A DNA stretch of 64,000 nt from Nocardiopsis potens DSM 45234 (GTDB lineage Bacteria > Actinomycetota > Actinomycetes > Streptosporangiales > Streptosporangiaceae), in assembly GCF_000341105.1 (NCBI RefSeq), contig NZ_ANBB01000059.1:1-64000 (forward strand), read 5' to 3'. The notes beneath the pieces were generated by a model. That model saw nothing but the letters and a program-made list of their open reading frames with translations. It was not told the DNA's origin and made no database searches. Made by a program: the position numbers and the translations under genes. Positions 33,267-43,095 of this stretch are shown here, piece after piece (position 1 is the stretch's first letter; each line of letters begins with the position of its first letter).

Positions 33267-33342
33267 CGTCGTTCCTCCTCTGGACTGTCGCGGCCATGGT
33301 CTTTCCATGGCAGGAGGGCATTGAGCCAGACGGAAGCCAAGG

Positions 33343-34742
33343 CTACCGCAGGCCTGCGACCGTTTTGCCGCTTCGCAGGCAATCCGCGGCCACGCAGGCG
33401 CAGAGCCCGAGCAGGGAGGCCGAGCGCGCCAGGGAGAGCACCGAGTAGCCGGCGAAGGCCAGCCCCTGCTCCGGCCCGACGGCCCCCTCGGCCGCCCAGG
33501 TCATGTGCATCAGGTGCTGCCAGATGCCGAAGAAGTAGGCGGTCTCGGCGGCCTGCCAGAGCACGAACGCCAGGAGCGGCGGCCAGGTGCCCATGGTCCG
33601 CGGCCAGGCCAGTACCGCCAGCGGGACCAGCCAGAGCACGAACTGCGGCGACCAGACCTTGTTGGTCAGCAGGAACGCGGCCACCACCAGGAACACCAGC
33701 TGCTCCGGCCGCGGCGGGCGGCGGGCGAACACCCCGATGGCGGCGATCAGCGCGCACGCCGCGGCCAGCGAGACCGTCCCCGCGGTGTTGACCAGGTCGT
33801 GGTCGCCGGTGTCGAACAGGCCGTAGCCGTCGAGCACGTAGTAGAGCGACCCCCAGTCCGCGCCGCGCTCCCGGCTGAAGGTGAAGAAGGTCGCCCACCC
33901 CTCCGGGGCCGCGATCAGCACCGGGAGGTTCACCGCGGCCCAGGCGGCCGCCGCCCCGCCCAGGGCGCGGAGCAGGTCCTGCGGCGCCATCCCGCCGTCC
34001 CGCCCGGTCCACCGGCGCAGCACCAGCACCAGCAGCGGGCCGAACACCAGGAAGGGGTAGAACTTCGCGGCCACCGCCAGCCCGACCAGGGCGCCCCCGG
34101 ACCGGTACCGGGCCCGGCCGAGCAGTACCAGCCCGCCGGAGAGCAGCGCCACCGCGAGCAGGTCCCAGTTGATGTAGGCGGTGAGCACCGCGGCGGGGGC
34201 GAGCGCGACCGCGCCGCCGGCCAGCAGCGCCCGGCGCCGGTCGAACCCCTCCCCCGCCGCGGGGGGGGGCGCAGCCCGCCCCGGCCGGCCAGGTGGCCGG
34301 TGCACATCGCGGTGGCGACCAGGCAGGCGCCCATCACCGCGGCGGTGAGGTCGAAGTAGGCCAGGGCCCGGCTGAGCGTGTCCGGCAGCCCGGAGACGGC
34401 CCGGCCGATCAGGTGCATCAGCCCGCCGGTGAGCACCGGGTACTCCACCGGCCGGTCCAGGTAGGGCAGGGCGCCCTGGTCCAGGCCGTCCCGGTAGTAC
34501 AGCGGGAACACGTCGCTGTAGCAGGCGGCGGCGTACTGGCCGCCGTCGAGCCAGGCGCCGCCGAGGCGGCAGGGGGCCTTGGCCAGGTAGCCGAGGAGCG
34601 CCCCGGTCGCGCCGAGCGCGGCGAGCACCCCCCACGGGGTCCGGTCCTGCGGCGGACCGCCCTGAAGACGCCGAGTGCCGGCGGCGGCCTGCTGGCCGCC
34701 ACCGGCACCGGGACGTCCGTCTCCTCCGGACGTTGAGGTCAC
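33343..34742 (-). pseudogene. GT87-type (DUF2029) membrane glycosyltransferase, frameshifted
   Basis: The N-terminal part runs from GTG 34742 (MTSTSGGDGRPG..., then membrane helices through FDLTAAVMGACLVATAM); the rest continues in another frame (…FDRRRALLAGGAVALAPAAVL to the end at 33343). The switch falls on a nine-G run at 34261-34269 (nine C in the coding strand); one extra base there would restore a single ~466-aa protein. About ten membrane helices are present overall, as in polyprenol-phosphate-mannose-dependent mannosyltransferases. It starts 18 nt after the PBP gene and is probably cotranscribed. Sequencing error, phase variation or true inactivation cannot be told apart here. Confidence 0.8.
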
Positions 34743-34760
34743 GTCGCTCCTGTTCGCTGG

Positions 34761-37343
34761 TCAGTCGTCCCTGCGGGCGAACGGGTCCCAGCCACCGCCG
34801 CCACCGCCGCCGCCGTTGTCGTCCTCCCCGTCACCGGGGCCGCCGGGGCCGCCGGGACCGCCCGGCTCCTCCGGCTCACCGGTCTCGCAGTCGTTGCCCG
34901 GGAACGGGATGCACGGCTCCTCGGTCGCCGGCGGCGGGCTCATCGGAGGCGAGGTGGAGGGGTCGGGCGACTCCTCGGGCTCCTGCGACGGCGGCGGCGC
35001 GCTCGGCTCGCCGGAGGGGGGCGGGGTCGGGGTCGCGGGCAGGAAGCTCTGGTCGTCGCCGACCCCGGCCCGCGGCGGGAACTGCTTCACCTCGACGCCC
35101 TTCATGGCCTCCTCCATGAAGGCCTTCCAGATCTTGGCCGAGGTGGTACCGCCGTAGACGTCCTGCACGCCGGGGATCTCCAGCTGCTTGCCGCCGTCCC
35201 GGAAGAGGCCGACCGCGGTGGACATCTGCGGGGTGTAGCCGACGAACCAGGCGGACTTGGCGTCGTTGGAGGTACCGGTCTTGCCGGCCACCGGGCGGCC
35301 GTCGGAGAGCATGGCCTCCTTGCCGCCGCCGTCCGGGCTGACCACCTGCTGCATGGCGTAGGTGGCGTCCGCGGCGACGTCGGCCTCGAAGGCGCGGACG
35401 CCCTCGAGCTCCTCCGCGTCGTTGGGGGTGACCTCGTTGCCGTTCGGGTCCACCATCTTGGTGATCATGTGCGGCGGGATGTGCACGCCCTGGTTGGCGA
35501 AGGTGGCGAAGCCGGTCGCCTGGTCCAGCGCGCGGACCTGGTAGGTGCCCAGCGCGATGTTGGGGCCGAGCTGGGCGGTCTCCAGCTGCTCCTCGGCGAT
35601 GCCCGCGGCCAGCGCGGTGTCCTTCACCGCCTGCGCGCCGACCTGCTGGGTGAGCTCGACGAACGAGGTGTTCACCGAGTGCTTGGTGGACTCGACCAGG
35701 TCCACCGTGCCCCAGGACTTGTTGCTGTCGTTCTGGATCTCGCCCTCGATGCCCTCGAAGGTCTGCGGGGAGTTGCCGTCGAACTTGCTGTTCAGGCTGA
35801 TCCCGTTGGAGAGCCCGGTGGCCAGCACGTAGGGCTTGAAGGCCGAGCCGGCCTGGGCCCGCTCGGTGAGGGAGTTGTTGGCGTCGGTGGTGAAGTCGCT
35901 GCCGCCGTTGAACGCCTTGATCTCACCGGTCGCGGGGTCGACCGCGGTGAGGCCGTAGTTGGTGTCCTCGGGCATGCCCTCGGGCAGCGCCTGGGTGAAG
36001 GCCTCGGAGGCGGCCGTCATCAGCTTCGGCTCCAGCGAGGTGGAGATCTGGTAGCCGCCCTTGGTGATCTGCTCGGGGGAGACGCCATAGCGCGACTCGG
36101 CCTCGGCGAGGACCGCGTTGCGGACGTAGCCCTTGTAGCCGCTGTAGTCCTCGCCGCCGACTGTGTACTTCACGGTCTCGGGGAACTCCAGCTTGTCGGT
36201 CTCCTCCTTGGGGAGGCCGTACTCGCCGTCGTACTCCTCGTACATCACGTTCATGCCGTGCAGCGTGTCCTCGCGCCAGCGCTCCTCGAGGATCTCCTGC
36301 ATCTTCGGGTCGGCTTCGTAGTTCTCGAAGTTGCCCGGCTGCTGGATGATGGCGCCGATGAACGCGCCCTCGGCGTCGTCCAGGTCCTTGACGTCCTTGC
36401 CGAAGTAGGCCTGGGCCGCGGCCTGCACACCGTAGGCGTTGCGCCCGAAGTAGATGGTGTTCAGGTACTGCGTGATGATCTGGTCCTTGCTGAGCTGGTT
36501 GCCCAGCTTGATGGAGATCAGGATCTCCTTGAGCTTGCGGGTGTAGGTCTGCTCCTGGGAGAGGCCGTCGTAGTAGTTCCGGGCCATCTGCTGGGTGATG
36601 GTGGAACCGCCGCCGGCCGAGCCGCCGCTGAGCACCGCCCGCATGGTGCCGGTGATCGAGATGCCGCCGTCGCTGGGGAAGGTGCGCTGCTCGGTGCCGA
36701 GCACGCCGTTCACCACGCTGTCCGGGATCTCGTCCCGGGTGACGTTCTGCCGGTTGACCTCACCGGTGGTGATGAGCTTCTCTCCGCCGGCGTCGGTGAT
36801 CACCGACGCCTCCTTGACCGCGTCGGCCTGCGCCTGCATGTCCTCGGCGTCGCCCAGGGTGAAGTAGAAGATCGCCAGCGCGGCGACGCCGCCGGCGAAG
36901 AGCACGCCGCAGGTGATCAGCGCGGGCTTCCACACCTTGGCGAAGAACCGCTTGACCGGGCCGCGGTCGTCCGGTTCGTCCCGGCGCGAGGGGGGCCGCC
37001 TGCGGCCGCCTCCGCCCTGGGCGCGGCGGGATCCGCCGGAGCGGGCCCCGTGCTCGGCCTCCCGGCCCCGGTCGCGGCCCCGGCGCTCCTCCGGGGGGCG
37101 GCGCCGGCCGCCGCCCTCGGAGCGGGACCCGCCGGAGCGGGCCTCCGCGGAACGGCGCCGGGTGGGGCGTTCATCGTCCCAGAAGCCGCCGTCGTCACTG
37201 GGTGCAGCGCGACGGCCGCCGGCGCGTTCGTCCCTGGGCGGGCCGTCGGCCCGCCGCCTGCCGCCGCTGCCGCGGGGGCCGTCGTCCGGGCCAGAGGCCC
37301 GGCGGCGGCCGCCGCCGGCGTTACGTCGTCTCTCGGTACTCAC
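34761..37343 (-). CDS. Class A penicillin-binding protein (copy 1)
   Basis: 860 aa from GTG 37343 (GAGGA 5 nt upstream). A long cytoplasmic tail rich in Arg/Gly/Asp (~1-130) is followed by one membrane helix (~141-162), a GT51 glycosyltransferase domain (~180-360; Glu218 in GTEQRTF, GGGSTITQQ at 245-252) and a transpeptidase domain with all three motifs: SAFK (Ser500-Lys503), SVN (556-558), KTG (688-690). The C-terminus is Pro/Ser/Gly-rich with two cysteines. It polymerises and cross-links peptidoglycan. A close paralogue, 37892-40159, lies upstream on the same strand with near-identical stretches. Confidence 0.95.
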   Translation of the reverse strand: MSTERRRNAGGGRRRASGPDDGPRGSGGRRRADGPPRDERAGGRRAAPSDDGGFWDDERPTRRRSAEARSGGSRSEGGGRRRPPEERRGRDRGREAEHGARSGGSRRAQGGGGRRRPPSRRDEPDDRGPVKRFFAKVWKPALITCGVLFAGGVAALAIFYFTLGDAEDMQAQADAVKEASVITDAGGEKLITTGEVNRQNVTRDEIPDSVVNGVLGTEQRTFPSDGGISITGTMRAVLSGGSAGGGSTITQQMARNYYDGLSQEQTYTRKLKEILISIKLGNQLSKDQIITQYLNTIYFGRNAYGVQAAAQAYFGKDVKDLDDAEGAFIGAIIQQPGNFENYEADPKMQEILEERWREDTLHGMNVMYEEYDGEYGLPKEETDKLEFPETVKYTVGGEDYSGYKGYVRNAVLAEAESRYGVSPEQITKGGYQISTSLEPKLMTAASEAFTQALPEGMPEDTNYGLTAVDPATGEIKAFNGGSDFTTDANNSLTERAQAGSAFKPYVLATGLSNGISLNSKFDGNSPQTFEGIEGEIQNDSNKSWGTVDLVESTKHSVNTSFVELTQQVGAQAVKDTALAAGIAEEQLETAQLGPNIALGTYQVRALDQATGFATFANQGVHIPPHMITKMVDPNGNEVTPNDAEELEGVRAFEADVAADATYAMQQVVSPDGGGKEAMLSDGRPVAGKTGTSNDAKSAWFVGYTPQMSTAVGLFRDGGKQLEIPGVQDVYGGTTSAKIWKAFMEEAMKGVEVKQFPPRAGVGDDQSFLPATPTPPPSGEPSAPPPSQEPEESPDPSTSPPMSPPPATEEPCIPFPGNDCETGEPEEPGGPGGPGGPGDGEDDNGGGGGGGGWDPFARRDD

Positions 37344-37891
37344 GCGTCCTCGATTGCTTCTCTGCGGCCGATCGGCCTTACGACTCGGGGTGGGAGGGAG
37401 CGGAACTCCCCCTGGGGGATCCGTTCCAGCCGGGTGCCCGGGAAGCGCCGCGGGGGACGCGGTCTCGGGGGGAGACCGGCGATCCCTCCTTGGGACGCTC
37501 CACCCGGGTACGGGGTTTTCCGCCCGACCGGAAGACGTGGTCCTCGGCTTCCTCCTGTCGATGGACCTCTCTTCGGGGAGCCTCGCAGGCGCCGTGCTGC
37601 GGCGCAAAGCACGCGTCACGCTAAAGCCAAGGCGCCTCATAGCACAACCCGGGCGTGAGGCTACCCCGCGATACCCATTCGTTGATCACGTTCCGGACAA
37701 CGCCGACGCGTGCATGACAGGGTACGGGCTACTCCGAGTGTTCGAGAGGGTCCCCGGACGAATCCGCCGCCTGGTCGGCATCGCCCCAGTTCAACGGGGT
37801 GAAAACGGGAGCAGAAGGGTCCGGCACCGGGGGGCTCCCGGTGCCGGACCGTGTTACCTGCGCTACATCCCGGGGGTGCGCGGCCCCCCGG
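37344..37891 (-). other. Intergenic region between the two PBP genes, with terminator
   Basis: About 550 bp without a supported gene. A hairpin with exact 14-nt arms (37818-37831 and 37837-37850, loop GGGCT) lies 42 nt beyond the copy 2 stop and should end that transcript. The remaining stretch (37344-37817) must hold the promoter of copy 1, including an A/T-richer part at ~37620-37720. Open frames here have poor codon bias and no ribosome sites. Confidence 0.6.
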
Positions 37892-40159
37892 TCACCACTG
37901 GTCCTGGCCACCGTCGACCGGCGGCCAGGCGCCGCCGTCGCCGCCGTCCCCGCCACCGGGGTCGGGCGGGGTGGGCCAGCCGTCTCCGCCGTCCTCTCCG
38001 CCGCCGTCGCCGTCCCCGCCGCCGTCCGGCGGGCTCGGCTCGCCGGTGTCCTCGCCCTCCTCGGTGGGCTCCTCGGTCCGGGTCGGCTCCTCCTCGGGCT
38101 CCTCCGGCCGGCTCGCCTCGGGCTGCGGCACGGTCTCCGGGTCGGGCGCGGGGGGCGCGTCCTGCTGCGGCTCGGGGGCGTCGCCGCCGCCCCAGACCGG
38201 CTCGGGGAACTCCTCCACCGGCTCCCCCTCCATCGCCTGCTGCATGAAGTCCTTCCAGATCAGCGCGGAGGTCGTGCCGCCGTAGACGTCGCCGACGCCG
38301 GACAGTTCGAGCGGCTGCCCGTCGCTGCGGCTCAGTCCGACCGCGACCGAGAGCTGCGGGGTGAAGCCGGAGAACCAGGCGGCGGTGGCGCTGTCGGTGG
38401 TGCCGGTCTTGCCGGCGGCCGGGCGGCCGTCGTCCAGTGCGGCGCTGCTCCCGGTGCCGCCCTCGACGACCTGCCGCATGGCGTAGGTCGCGTCGGCGGC
38501 GACGCCCTCGCTGAACGCGCGGGTGCCCTCCTCCAGCTCCTCCGCGTCGACCGGCGCGACCTCGCCCTCGTCCCCCTTGACCTCGGTGACCATGTGCCGC
38601 GGCATGTGCACGCCGCCGTTGGCGAAGGTGGCGAAGCCGCTCGCCTGGTCCAGCGCGGTGACCTGGTAGGTGCCGAGGGCGATGTTGGGGCCCAGGCCCG
38701 CGGTCTCGAACTGCTCGGCGGGGATGCCCGCGGCCTCGGCGGTGTCGCGGACCTTCTCCGGGCCGATGTCGCCGGTGAGGCCGACGTAGGCGGTGTTGAC
38801 CGACCTCTCGGTGGCCTCCAGCAGGGTGACCGGGCCGTAGCTCCGCCCGGCGTTGTTCCGCACCGGGGCGGTCAGCCCGGGGAAGTACTGCGGGGAGCTC
38901 CCGTCGTAGACGGTGTTCAGGCTGCGCCCCTCGGACAGCCCGGCGGCCAGCGCGTACGGCTTGAAGGCCGAGCCGGCCTGGGCCCGCTGGATCAGCGAGT
39001 TGTCGGTGTCGGCGACCGGGTCGCTCCCGCCGTGGAAGGCCTTGATCTCCCCGGTCTCCGGTTCCACCGCGGCCAGTCCGAGCACGGTGCCCTCGGGCAC
39101 CTCGCCGAGGGTGTCGGTGAAGGCGGTCTGCGCCGCCTCCATCAGGTCCTTGTCCAGAGAGGTGCGGATCTCGTAGCCGCCGGTGGCGATCTGCTGGTCG
39201 GTGAGGTCGTAGCGGTCGCCGAGCTCGCGGACCACGGCGTCGCGGATGTAGCCCTCCAGCGCGGGGACGCCGTCCACCCCGCCGTTCCACGGGATCGTCT
39301 CGGGGTACTCCAGGCCGTCGGCCTCGGCCTGGGTGATGCCGTGCCCGGGGTCGACGGCGTTCACCTTGACCGCGCCGCGGAGCGCGTACTCCCACCGGTC
39401 GCGGAGCGCCTCCGCCTCCGCGGAGCCGGGCTCGGGGTCGGTGAAGGTGCTGGGCTTCTGGATGAGCGCCCCGATGTAGGCGCCCTCGGCCTGGTCCAGC
39501 TCGCTGACGTCCTTGCCGAAGTAGGCCTGGGCCGCGGCCTGCACGCCGTAGGCGTTGCGGCCGAAGTAGATGGTGTTCAGGTACTGCGTGATGATCTCGT
39601 CCGGGGTGAGCCGGCGGGCCACCTTGAGCGAGATGAAGATCTCCTTGACCTTCCGGCTGTAGCTGCGCTCCTGGGAGAGGCCGTCGTAGTAGTTCCGGGC
39701 CATCTGCTGGGTGATGGTGGAGCCGCCGCCGGCCTCGCCGCCGGTGATCACCGCGCGCATGGTGCCGGAGACCGACACGCCGGGGGTCTTGTAGAAGTCG
39801 TGCTGCTCGGCGCCGAGGACCCCGTTGATCACGCTGTCCGGGATCTGCTCCCGGGTGACCTTGGTCCGGTTGACGGTGCCGGTGGTGGCGGCCTTGGAGC
39901 CGTCGGAGTAGCGGATCTGCGAGGCGGAGACGGCCGCGTCGCCCTGCGGCTGCAGGTCGTCCGGGGCCGGGGTGATCAGGTAGATACCGAGGAACGCGGC
40001 CACGCCGGCGAGCACGGCCGCGGAGAGCCCCATGAGCAGCCAGTGGACCGCGCGGCGCCAGCGCGGCAGGCGCGTGCTCCGCGCGGCCGCGCCGCCCCGG
40101 GCCCCGCGGCGGGCCCCGTTCGGCTCTTCCCGGTGTCTCCTGTCCACAAGCACCCTCAT
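37892..40159 (-). CDS. Class A penicillin-binding protein (copy 2)
   Basis: 755 aa from ATG 40159 (a GTG at 40147 with GAGGG upstream is an alternative). The cytoplasmic tail is short (~37 residues), the membrane helix spans ~39-63, then come the GT51 domain (Glu118 in GAEQHDF; GGGSTITQQ 145-152) and the transpeptidase with SAFK (Ser397-Lys400), SVN (453-455) and KTG (584-586). The C-terminal ~110 residues are acidic and Pro/Gly-rich. It differs from copy 1 mainly in the N-terminal tail and C-terminal extension, so localisation or regulation probably differs more than catalysis. Confidence 0.95.
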   Translation of the reverse strand: MRVLVDRRHREEPNGARRGARGGAAARSTRLPRWRRAVHWLLMGLSAAVLAGVAAFLGIYLITPAPDDLQPQGDAAVSASQIRYSDGSKAATTGTVNRTKVTREQIPDSVINGVLGAEQHDFYKTPGVSVSGTMRAVITGGEAGGGSTITQQMARNYYDGLSQERSYSRKVKEIFISLKVARRLTPDEIITQYLNTIYFGRNAYGVQAAAQAYFGKDVSELDQAEGAYIGALIQKPSTFTDPEPGSAEAEALRDRWEYALRGAVKVNAVDPGHGITQAEADGLEYPETIPWNGGVDGVPALEGYIRDAVVRELGDRYDLTDQQIATGGYEIRTSLDKDLMEAAQTAFTDTLGEVPEGTVLGLAAVEPETGEIKAFHGGSDPVADTDNSLIQRAQAGSAFKPYALAAGLSEGRSLNTVYDGSSPQYFPGLTAPVRNNAGRSYGPVTLLEATERSVNTAYVGLTGDIGPEKVRDTAEAAGIPAEQFETAGLGPNIALGTYQVTALDQASGFATFANGGVHMPRHMVTEVKGDEGEVAPVDAEELEEGTRAFSEGVAADATYAMRQVVEGGTGSSAALDDGRPAAGKTGTTDSATAAWFSGFTPQLSVAVGLSRSDGQPLELSGVGDVYGGTTSALIWKDFMQQAMEGEPVEEFPEPVWGGGDAPEPQQDAPPAPDPETVPQPEASRPEEPEEEPTRTEEPTEEGEDTGEPSPPDGGGDGDGGGEDGGDGWPTPPDPGGGDGGDGGAWPPVDGGQDQW

Positions 40160-40359
40160 TCCCCGGCCGGGTCGTCCGCGCCGGTCGCGGCGGGCGGACG
40201 CGGACGTGAGGGGGCCGTGCGTCTCCCGCTTGGTCGGTCATCTACCGGCGGGGGAGGCCGTACGGATCCGACATCTCGTTCAGGTTGAGAAATCGTCCCG
40301 GAAATACTACGTGATCACGGCGCAGGTGCCCGTCACCGTGCACCGCGCCAGGGAGTCCT

Positions 40360-40376
40360 TATATCGACTGGATATA
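40360..40376. promoter_or_regulatory. Possible PadR operator
   Basis: TATATC-GACTG-GATATA, a 6-bp inverted repeat 122 bp upstream of the PadR start codon, in an unusually A/T-rich patch. PadR proteins bind A/T-rich palindromes and commonly autoregulate; the match is by type only. Confidence 0.4.
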
Positions 40377-40497
40377 GTCATACGTGCATAAAGCACGCCT
40401 CCGTTCACATTCGGCACCGCAGTCCGCGGTGCGGGAACAGAACGGCTCCGGCGGAGGCTGTCATCGTTGCGCACCGGGGAAGGAGGTGGACGGGGAC

Positions 40498-41070
40498 ATG
40501 GAGACGCGCCGGTCGCGGGTGCTCGACCTGGCCGTGCTCGGCCACCTGGCCGAGGCCCCGATGCACGGGTACGAGCTGCGCAAGCGGCTCGACCGGGAGC
40601 TGGGCCTGCTGCGCGCCTTCTCCTACGGCTCGCTCTACCCCCGGCTGCGCGCCATGCGCTGCGGCGGCCTGGTGGAGGCGGACGGCGACCGCCCCGCCGC
40701 GGGGCGCCGCCCCCGGATCGTCTACCGGCTCACCGACGACGGCCGCGCCGCCCTGCTGCGGCTGCTGTCCGACAGCGCCCCGGCCGAGAGCGACGACGAG
40801 TGCTTCGGGGTGCACTTCACCCTGTTCGGCCGGACCCGCCTCGAGGTGCGGATGCGCATCCTGTCCGGCCGGCGGCACCGGCTGGCGCAGCGGCTGGACG
40901 CCCTGCACCAGGCCCTGGGGCGGCTGGACGGCCGGGGCGACCCCTATACCCATGAGCTGCATCGGCACCGGGCCGAGGCCCTCCGGCGCGAGATCGACTG
41001 GCTGGACGGCCTGATCGAGCGCGAGCGCCGGTGCGCCGAACCGGGCGGCCCGGCCGGGCCGCCGCGGTGA
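40498..41070 (+). CDS. PadR family transcriptional regulator
   Basis: 190 aa from ATG 40498; AAGGAGGT ends 10 nt upstream. The PadR winged helix occupies ~1-90 ([24 protein letters not shown] split by turns, [27 protein letters not shown]), followed by a helical dimerisation domain ([19 protein letters not shown]...[13 protein letters not shown]). It lies 65 bp upstream of inositol-phosphate synthase on the same strand; this pairing is conserved in actinobacteria, so it likely controls inositol synthesis. Confidence 0.9.
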   Translation: METRRSRVLDLAVLGHLAEAPMHGYELRKRLDRELGLLRAFSYGSLYPRLRAMRCGGLVEADGDRPAAGRRPRIVYRLTDDGRAALLRLLSDSAPAESDDECFGVHFTLFGRTRLEVRMRILSGRRHRLAQRLDALHQALGRLDGRGDPYTHELHRHRAEALRREIDWLDGLIERERRCAEPGGPAGPPR

Positions 41071-41135
41071 ACGGCGGCCCCGTGCCGCCAGACCTCATCG
41101 GATCACAGTCATCGGATCAGAAGGAGCAAGGACCA

Positions 41136-42215
41136 ATGGGTTCGGTACGCGTAGCCGTCGTGGGCGTCGGCAACTGTGCGGCGTCGCTCGTCCAGGGCGT
41201 CCACTACTACCGGGACGCCGACGCGCAGACCCGGGTCCCCGGCCTGATGCACGTCCAGTTCGGCCCCTACCACGTGCGCGACGTCGAGTTCGTCGCGGCG
41301 TTCGACGTGGACGCCAAGAAGGTCGGCCACGACCTCGCGGACGCCATCACCGCCAGCGAGAACAACACCATCAAGCTGTGCGACGTCCCGCCGACCGGGG
41401 TGACCGTGCAGCGCGGGCCGACCTTCGACGGCCTGGGCCGGTACTACCGGGAGACCATCGAGGAGTCGGCCGAGGACGCCGTGGACGTCGTCGCGGCGCT
41501 CAAGGCCGCCAAGGTCGACGTGCTGGTCAGCTACCTGCCGGTGGGCTCGGAGGAGGCCGACCGGTTCTACGCCCAGTGCGCGATCGACGCCGGCGCGGCC
41601 TTCGTCAACGCGCTGCCGGTGTTCATCGCCTCCGACCCCGAGTGGGCGCAGAAGTTCACCGACGCCGGCGTGCCGATCGTGGGCGACGACATCAAGTCGC
41701 AGGTCGGCGCGACCATCACGCACCGGGTGCTGTCCAAGCTGTTCGAGGACCGGGGCGTGGTGGTCGACCGGACCTACCAGCTCAACTTCGGCGGCAACAT
41801 GGACTTCAAGAACATGCTGGAGCGGGAGCGGCTGGAGTCCAAGAAGGTCTCCAAGACCCAGTCGGTCACCTCGCAGATCCCGCACGAGCTCAACGCCGGC
41901 TCGGTGCACATCGGCCCGTCCGACCACGTGCCGTGGCTGGACGACCGGAAGTGGGCCTACGTCCGGCTGGAGGGCCGCGCCTTCGGCGACGCGCCGATCA
42001 GCCTGGAGTACAAGCTGGAGGTCTGGGACTCCCCCAACTCCGCGGGCATCATCATCGACGCGATCCGCGCCGCCAAGATCGCCAAGGACCGCGGCATCGG
42101 CGGGCCGATCACCTCGGCCTCGGCCTACTTCATGAAGTCCCCGCCGGAGCAGTTCAGCGACAGCGCCGCGCACGACATGGTCGAGCGGTTCATCGCCGGC
42201 GAGGTGGAGCGCTGA
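41136..42215 (+). CDS. ino1: Inositol-3-phosphate synthase
   Basis: 359 aa from ATG 41136, AAGGAG 9 nt upstream. It converts glucose-6-phosphate to myo-inositol-1-phosphate (NAD-dependent), the source of mycothiol and phosphatidylinositol in actinobacteria. The NAD loop [10 protein letters not shown] (8-17), the SYLPVGSE loop, [15 protein letters not shown] and the conserved [11 protein letters not shown] block are intact. Length matches the actinobacterial enzyme. A terminator follows 40 nt downstream. Confidence 0.96.
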   Translation: MGSVRVAVVGVGNCAASLVQGVHYYRDADAQTRVPGLMHVQFGPYHVRDVEFVAAFDVDAKKVGHDLADAITASENNTIKLCDVPPTGVTVQRGPTFDGLGRYYRETIEESAEDAVDVVAALKAAKVDVLVSYLPVGSEEADRFYAQCAIDAGAAFVNALPVFIASDPEWAQKFTDAGVPIVGDDIKSQVGATITHRVLSKLFEDRGVVVDRTYQLNFGGNMDFKNMLERERLESKKVSKTQSVTSQIPHELNAGSVHIGPSDHVPWLDDRKWAYVRLEGRAFGDAPISLEYKLEVWDSPNSAGIIIDAIRAAKIAKDRGIGGPITSASAYFMKSPPEQFSDSAAHDMVERFIAGEVER

Positions 42216-42255
42216 TCCGCCGCTGAGCCGGACGGAGCGGTACGGAGCAGCGGAG

Positions 42256-42278
42256 GGGGCCGCCCGGCGGGCGGCCCC
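42256..42278 (+). terminator. Terminator of ino1
   Basis: GGGGCCGCCC and GGGCGGCCCC, exact 10-nt arms around GGC, then a TTCCCCC pyrimidine run. Confidence 0.8.
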
Positions 42279-42351
42279 TTCCCCCTCCCCCGCCCGGGCG
42301 CCCCGCGGGTTACGCTTCGGTTCCGGAGTCCGACGAGTCCGAGGAGTCCCG

Positions 42352-43056
42352 GTGTCCTTCCCTCCCCCTCAGGGTCCTCCCCCGCCGGGGCACGGCGGTC
42401 CGCCCTACGGGCCGACCGGGCCGCACCCGCCCGTTCCGCCGTACGGCCCGCACCAGGGCCCGCCGCAGGGGCCTCCCCCCGGCGGCCCGCCGCAGGGGCC
42501 CCCGCCGGGCGGCCCCGCCCCGTACGGCCCGCCGCCGAAGAAGGGCGGCTCGGGCTGCCTGATCGCCGGGATCATCGGCGGCGGCCTGGCCCTCATCCTG
42601 CTCATCGTCGGCGGCGTGGGCGCCTACTTCTACCTCGCCGGCGGCTCCGGCGGATCCGGCGGCTCGGGGGGCTCGGGGGGCTCCGCCCCCGGGGGCGGCC
42701 CCGGTGCGGGCGGCGCCTTCGACGGCACCTGGGACGCGCAGATGACCCAGTACGACGCGGACGGCGAGCCCTGGGCCGACTGGACCATGCACCTGACCAT
42801 CGAGCAGGGCGAGGTCACCGAGGCCTCGGAGTCCGGGCTGACCAGCGGCGACGGCGCGTGCACCTGGGAGCCCGGCCCCGCCTCCACCGTCGGGGACGAG
42901 CTGAGCTTCTCCTACACCGTGACCGGCGACCCGGACTGCGTGGACAACGGCGCGGTGACGCTGCGCGACACCGGCACCGCGATCGAGGCCGAGGTCACCA
43001 GCGTGATGACGGACGGCGGCACCGCCTACGCCGACGGGACGCTCGCCCCGCGCTGA
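42352..43056 (+). CDS. Pro/Gly-rich single-pass membrane protein with extracellular domain
   Basis: 234 aa from GTG 42352 (GAGGAG upstream; a TTACGCT -10-like element at ~42310). Residues ~1-64 are a cytoplasmic Pro/Gly/Tyr tail with PPGGPPQGPPPGG repeats, then a membrane helix (~69-95, LIAGIIGGGLALILLIVGG), a Gly/Ser linker of GGSGGS repeats, and a ~115-residue outer domain (FDGTWDAQMTQYDADG...; two Cys likely disulfide-bonded). The architecture is common in actinobacterial envelope proteins; the outer domain looks like a small beta-barrel but I cannot name it. Confidence 0.7.
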   Translation: MSFPPPQGPPPPGHGGPPYGPTGPHPPVPPYGPHQGPPQGPPPGGPPQGPPPGGPAPYGPPPKKGGSGCLIAGIIGGGLALILLIVGGVGAYFYLAGGSGGSGGSGGSGGSAPGGGPGAGGAFDGTWDAQMTQYDADGEPWADWTMHLTIEQGEVTEASESGLTSGDGACTWEPGPASTVGDELSFSYTVTGDPDCVDNGAVTLRDTGTAIEAEVTSVMTDGGTAYADGTLAPR

Positions 43057-43095
43057 CCCGGCGCCCGCCCCGCGGCCGGGCCGTACGCTTTCCCC

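Noticed and set aside
37344-37612. Small minus-strand gene upstream of PBP copy 1
   Set aside because: The frame is Pro/Arg/Gly low-complexity, without a ribosome site, and lies in the promoter region of the PBP gene.
35469-37658. 729-codon open frame on the plus strand
   Set aside because: Antisense shadow of the first PBP gene. The similar 37799-40288 frame is the shadow of the second PBP.
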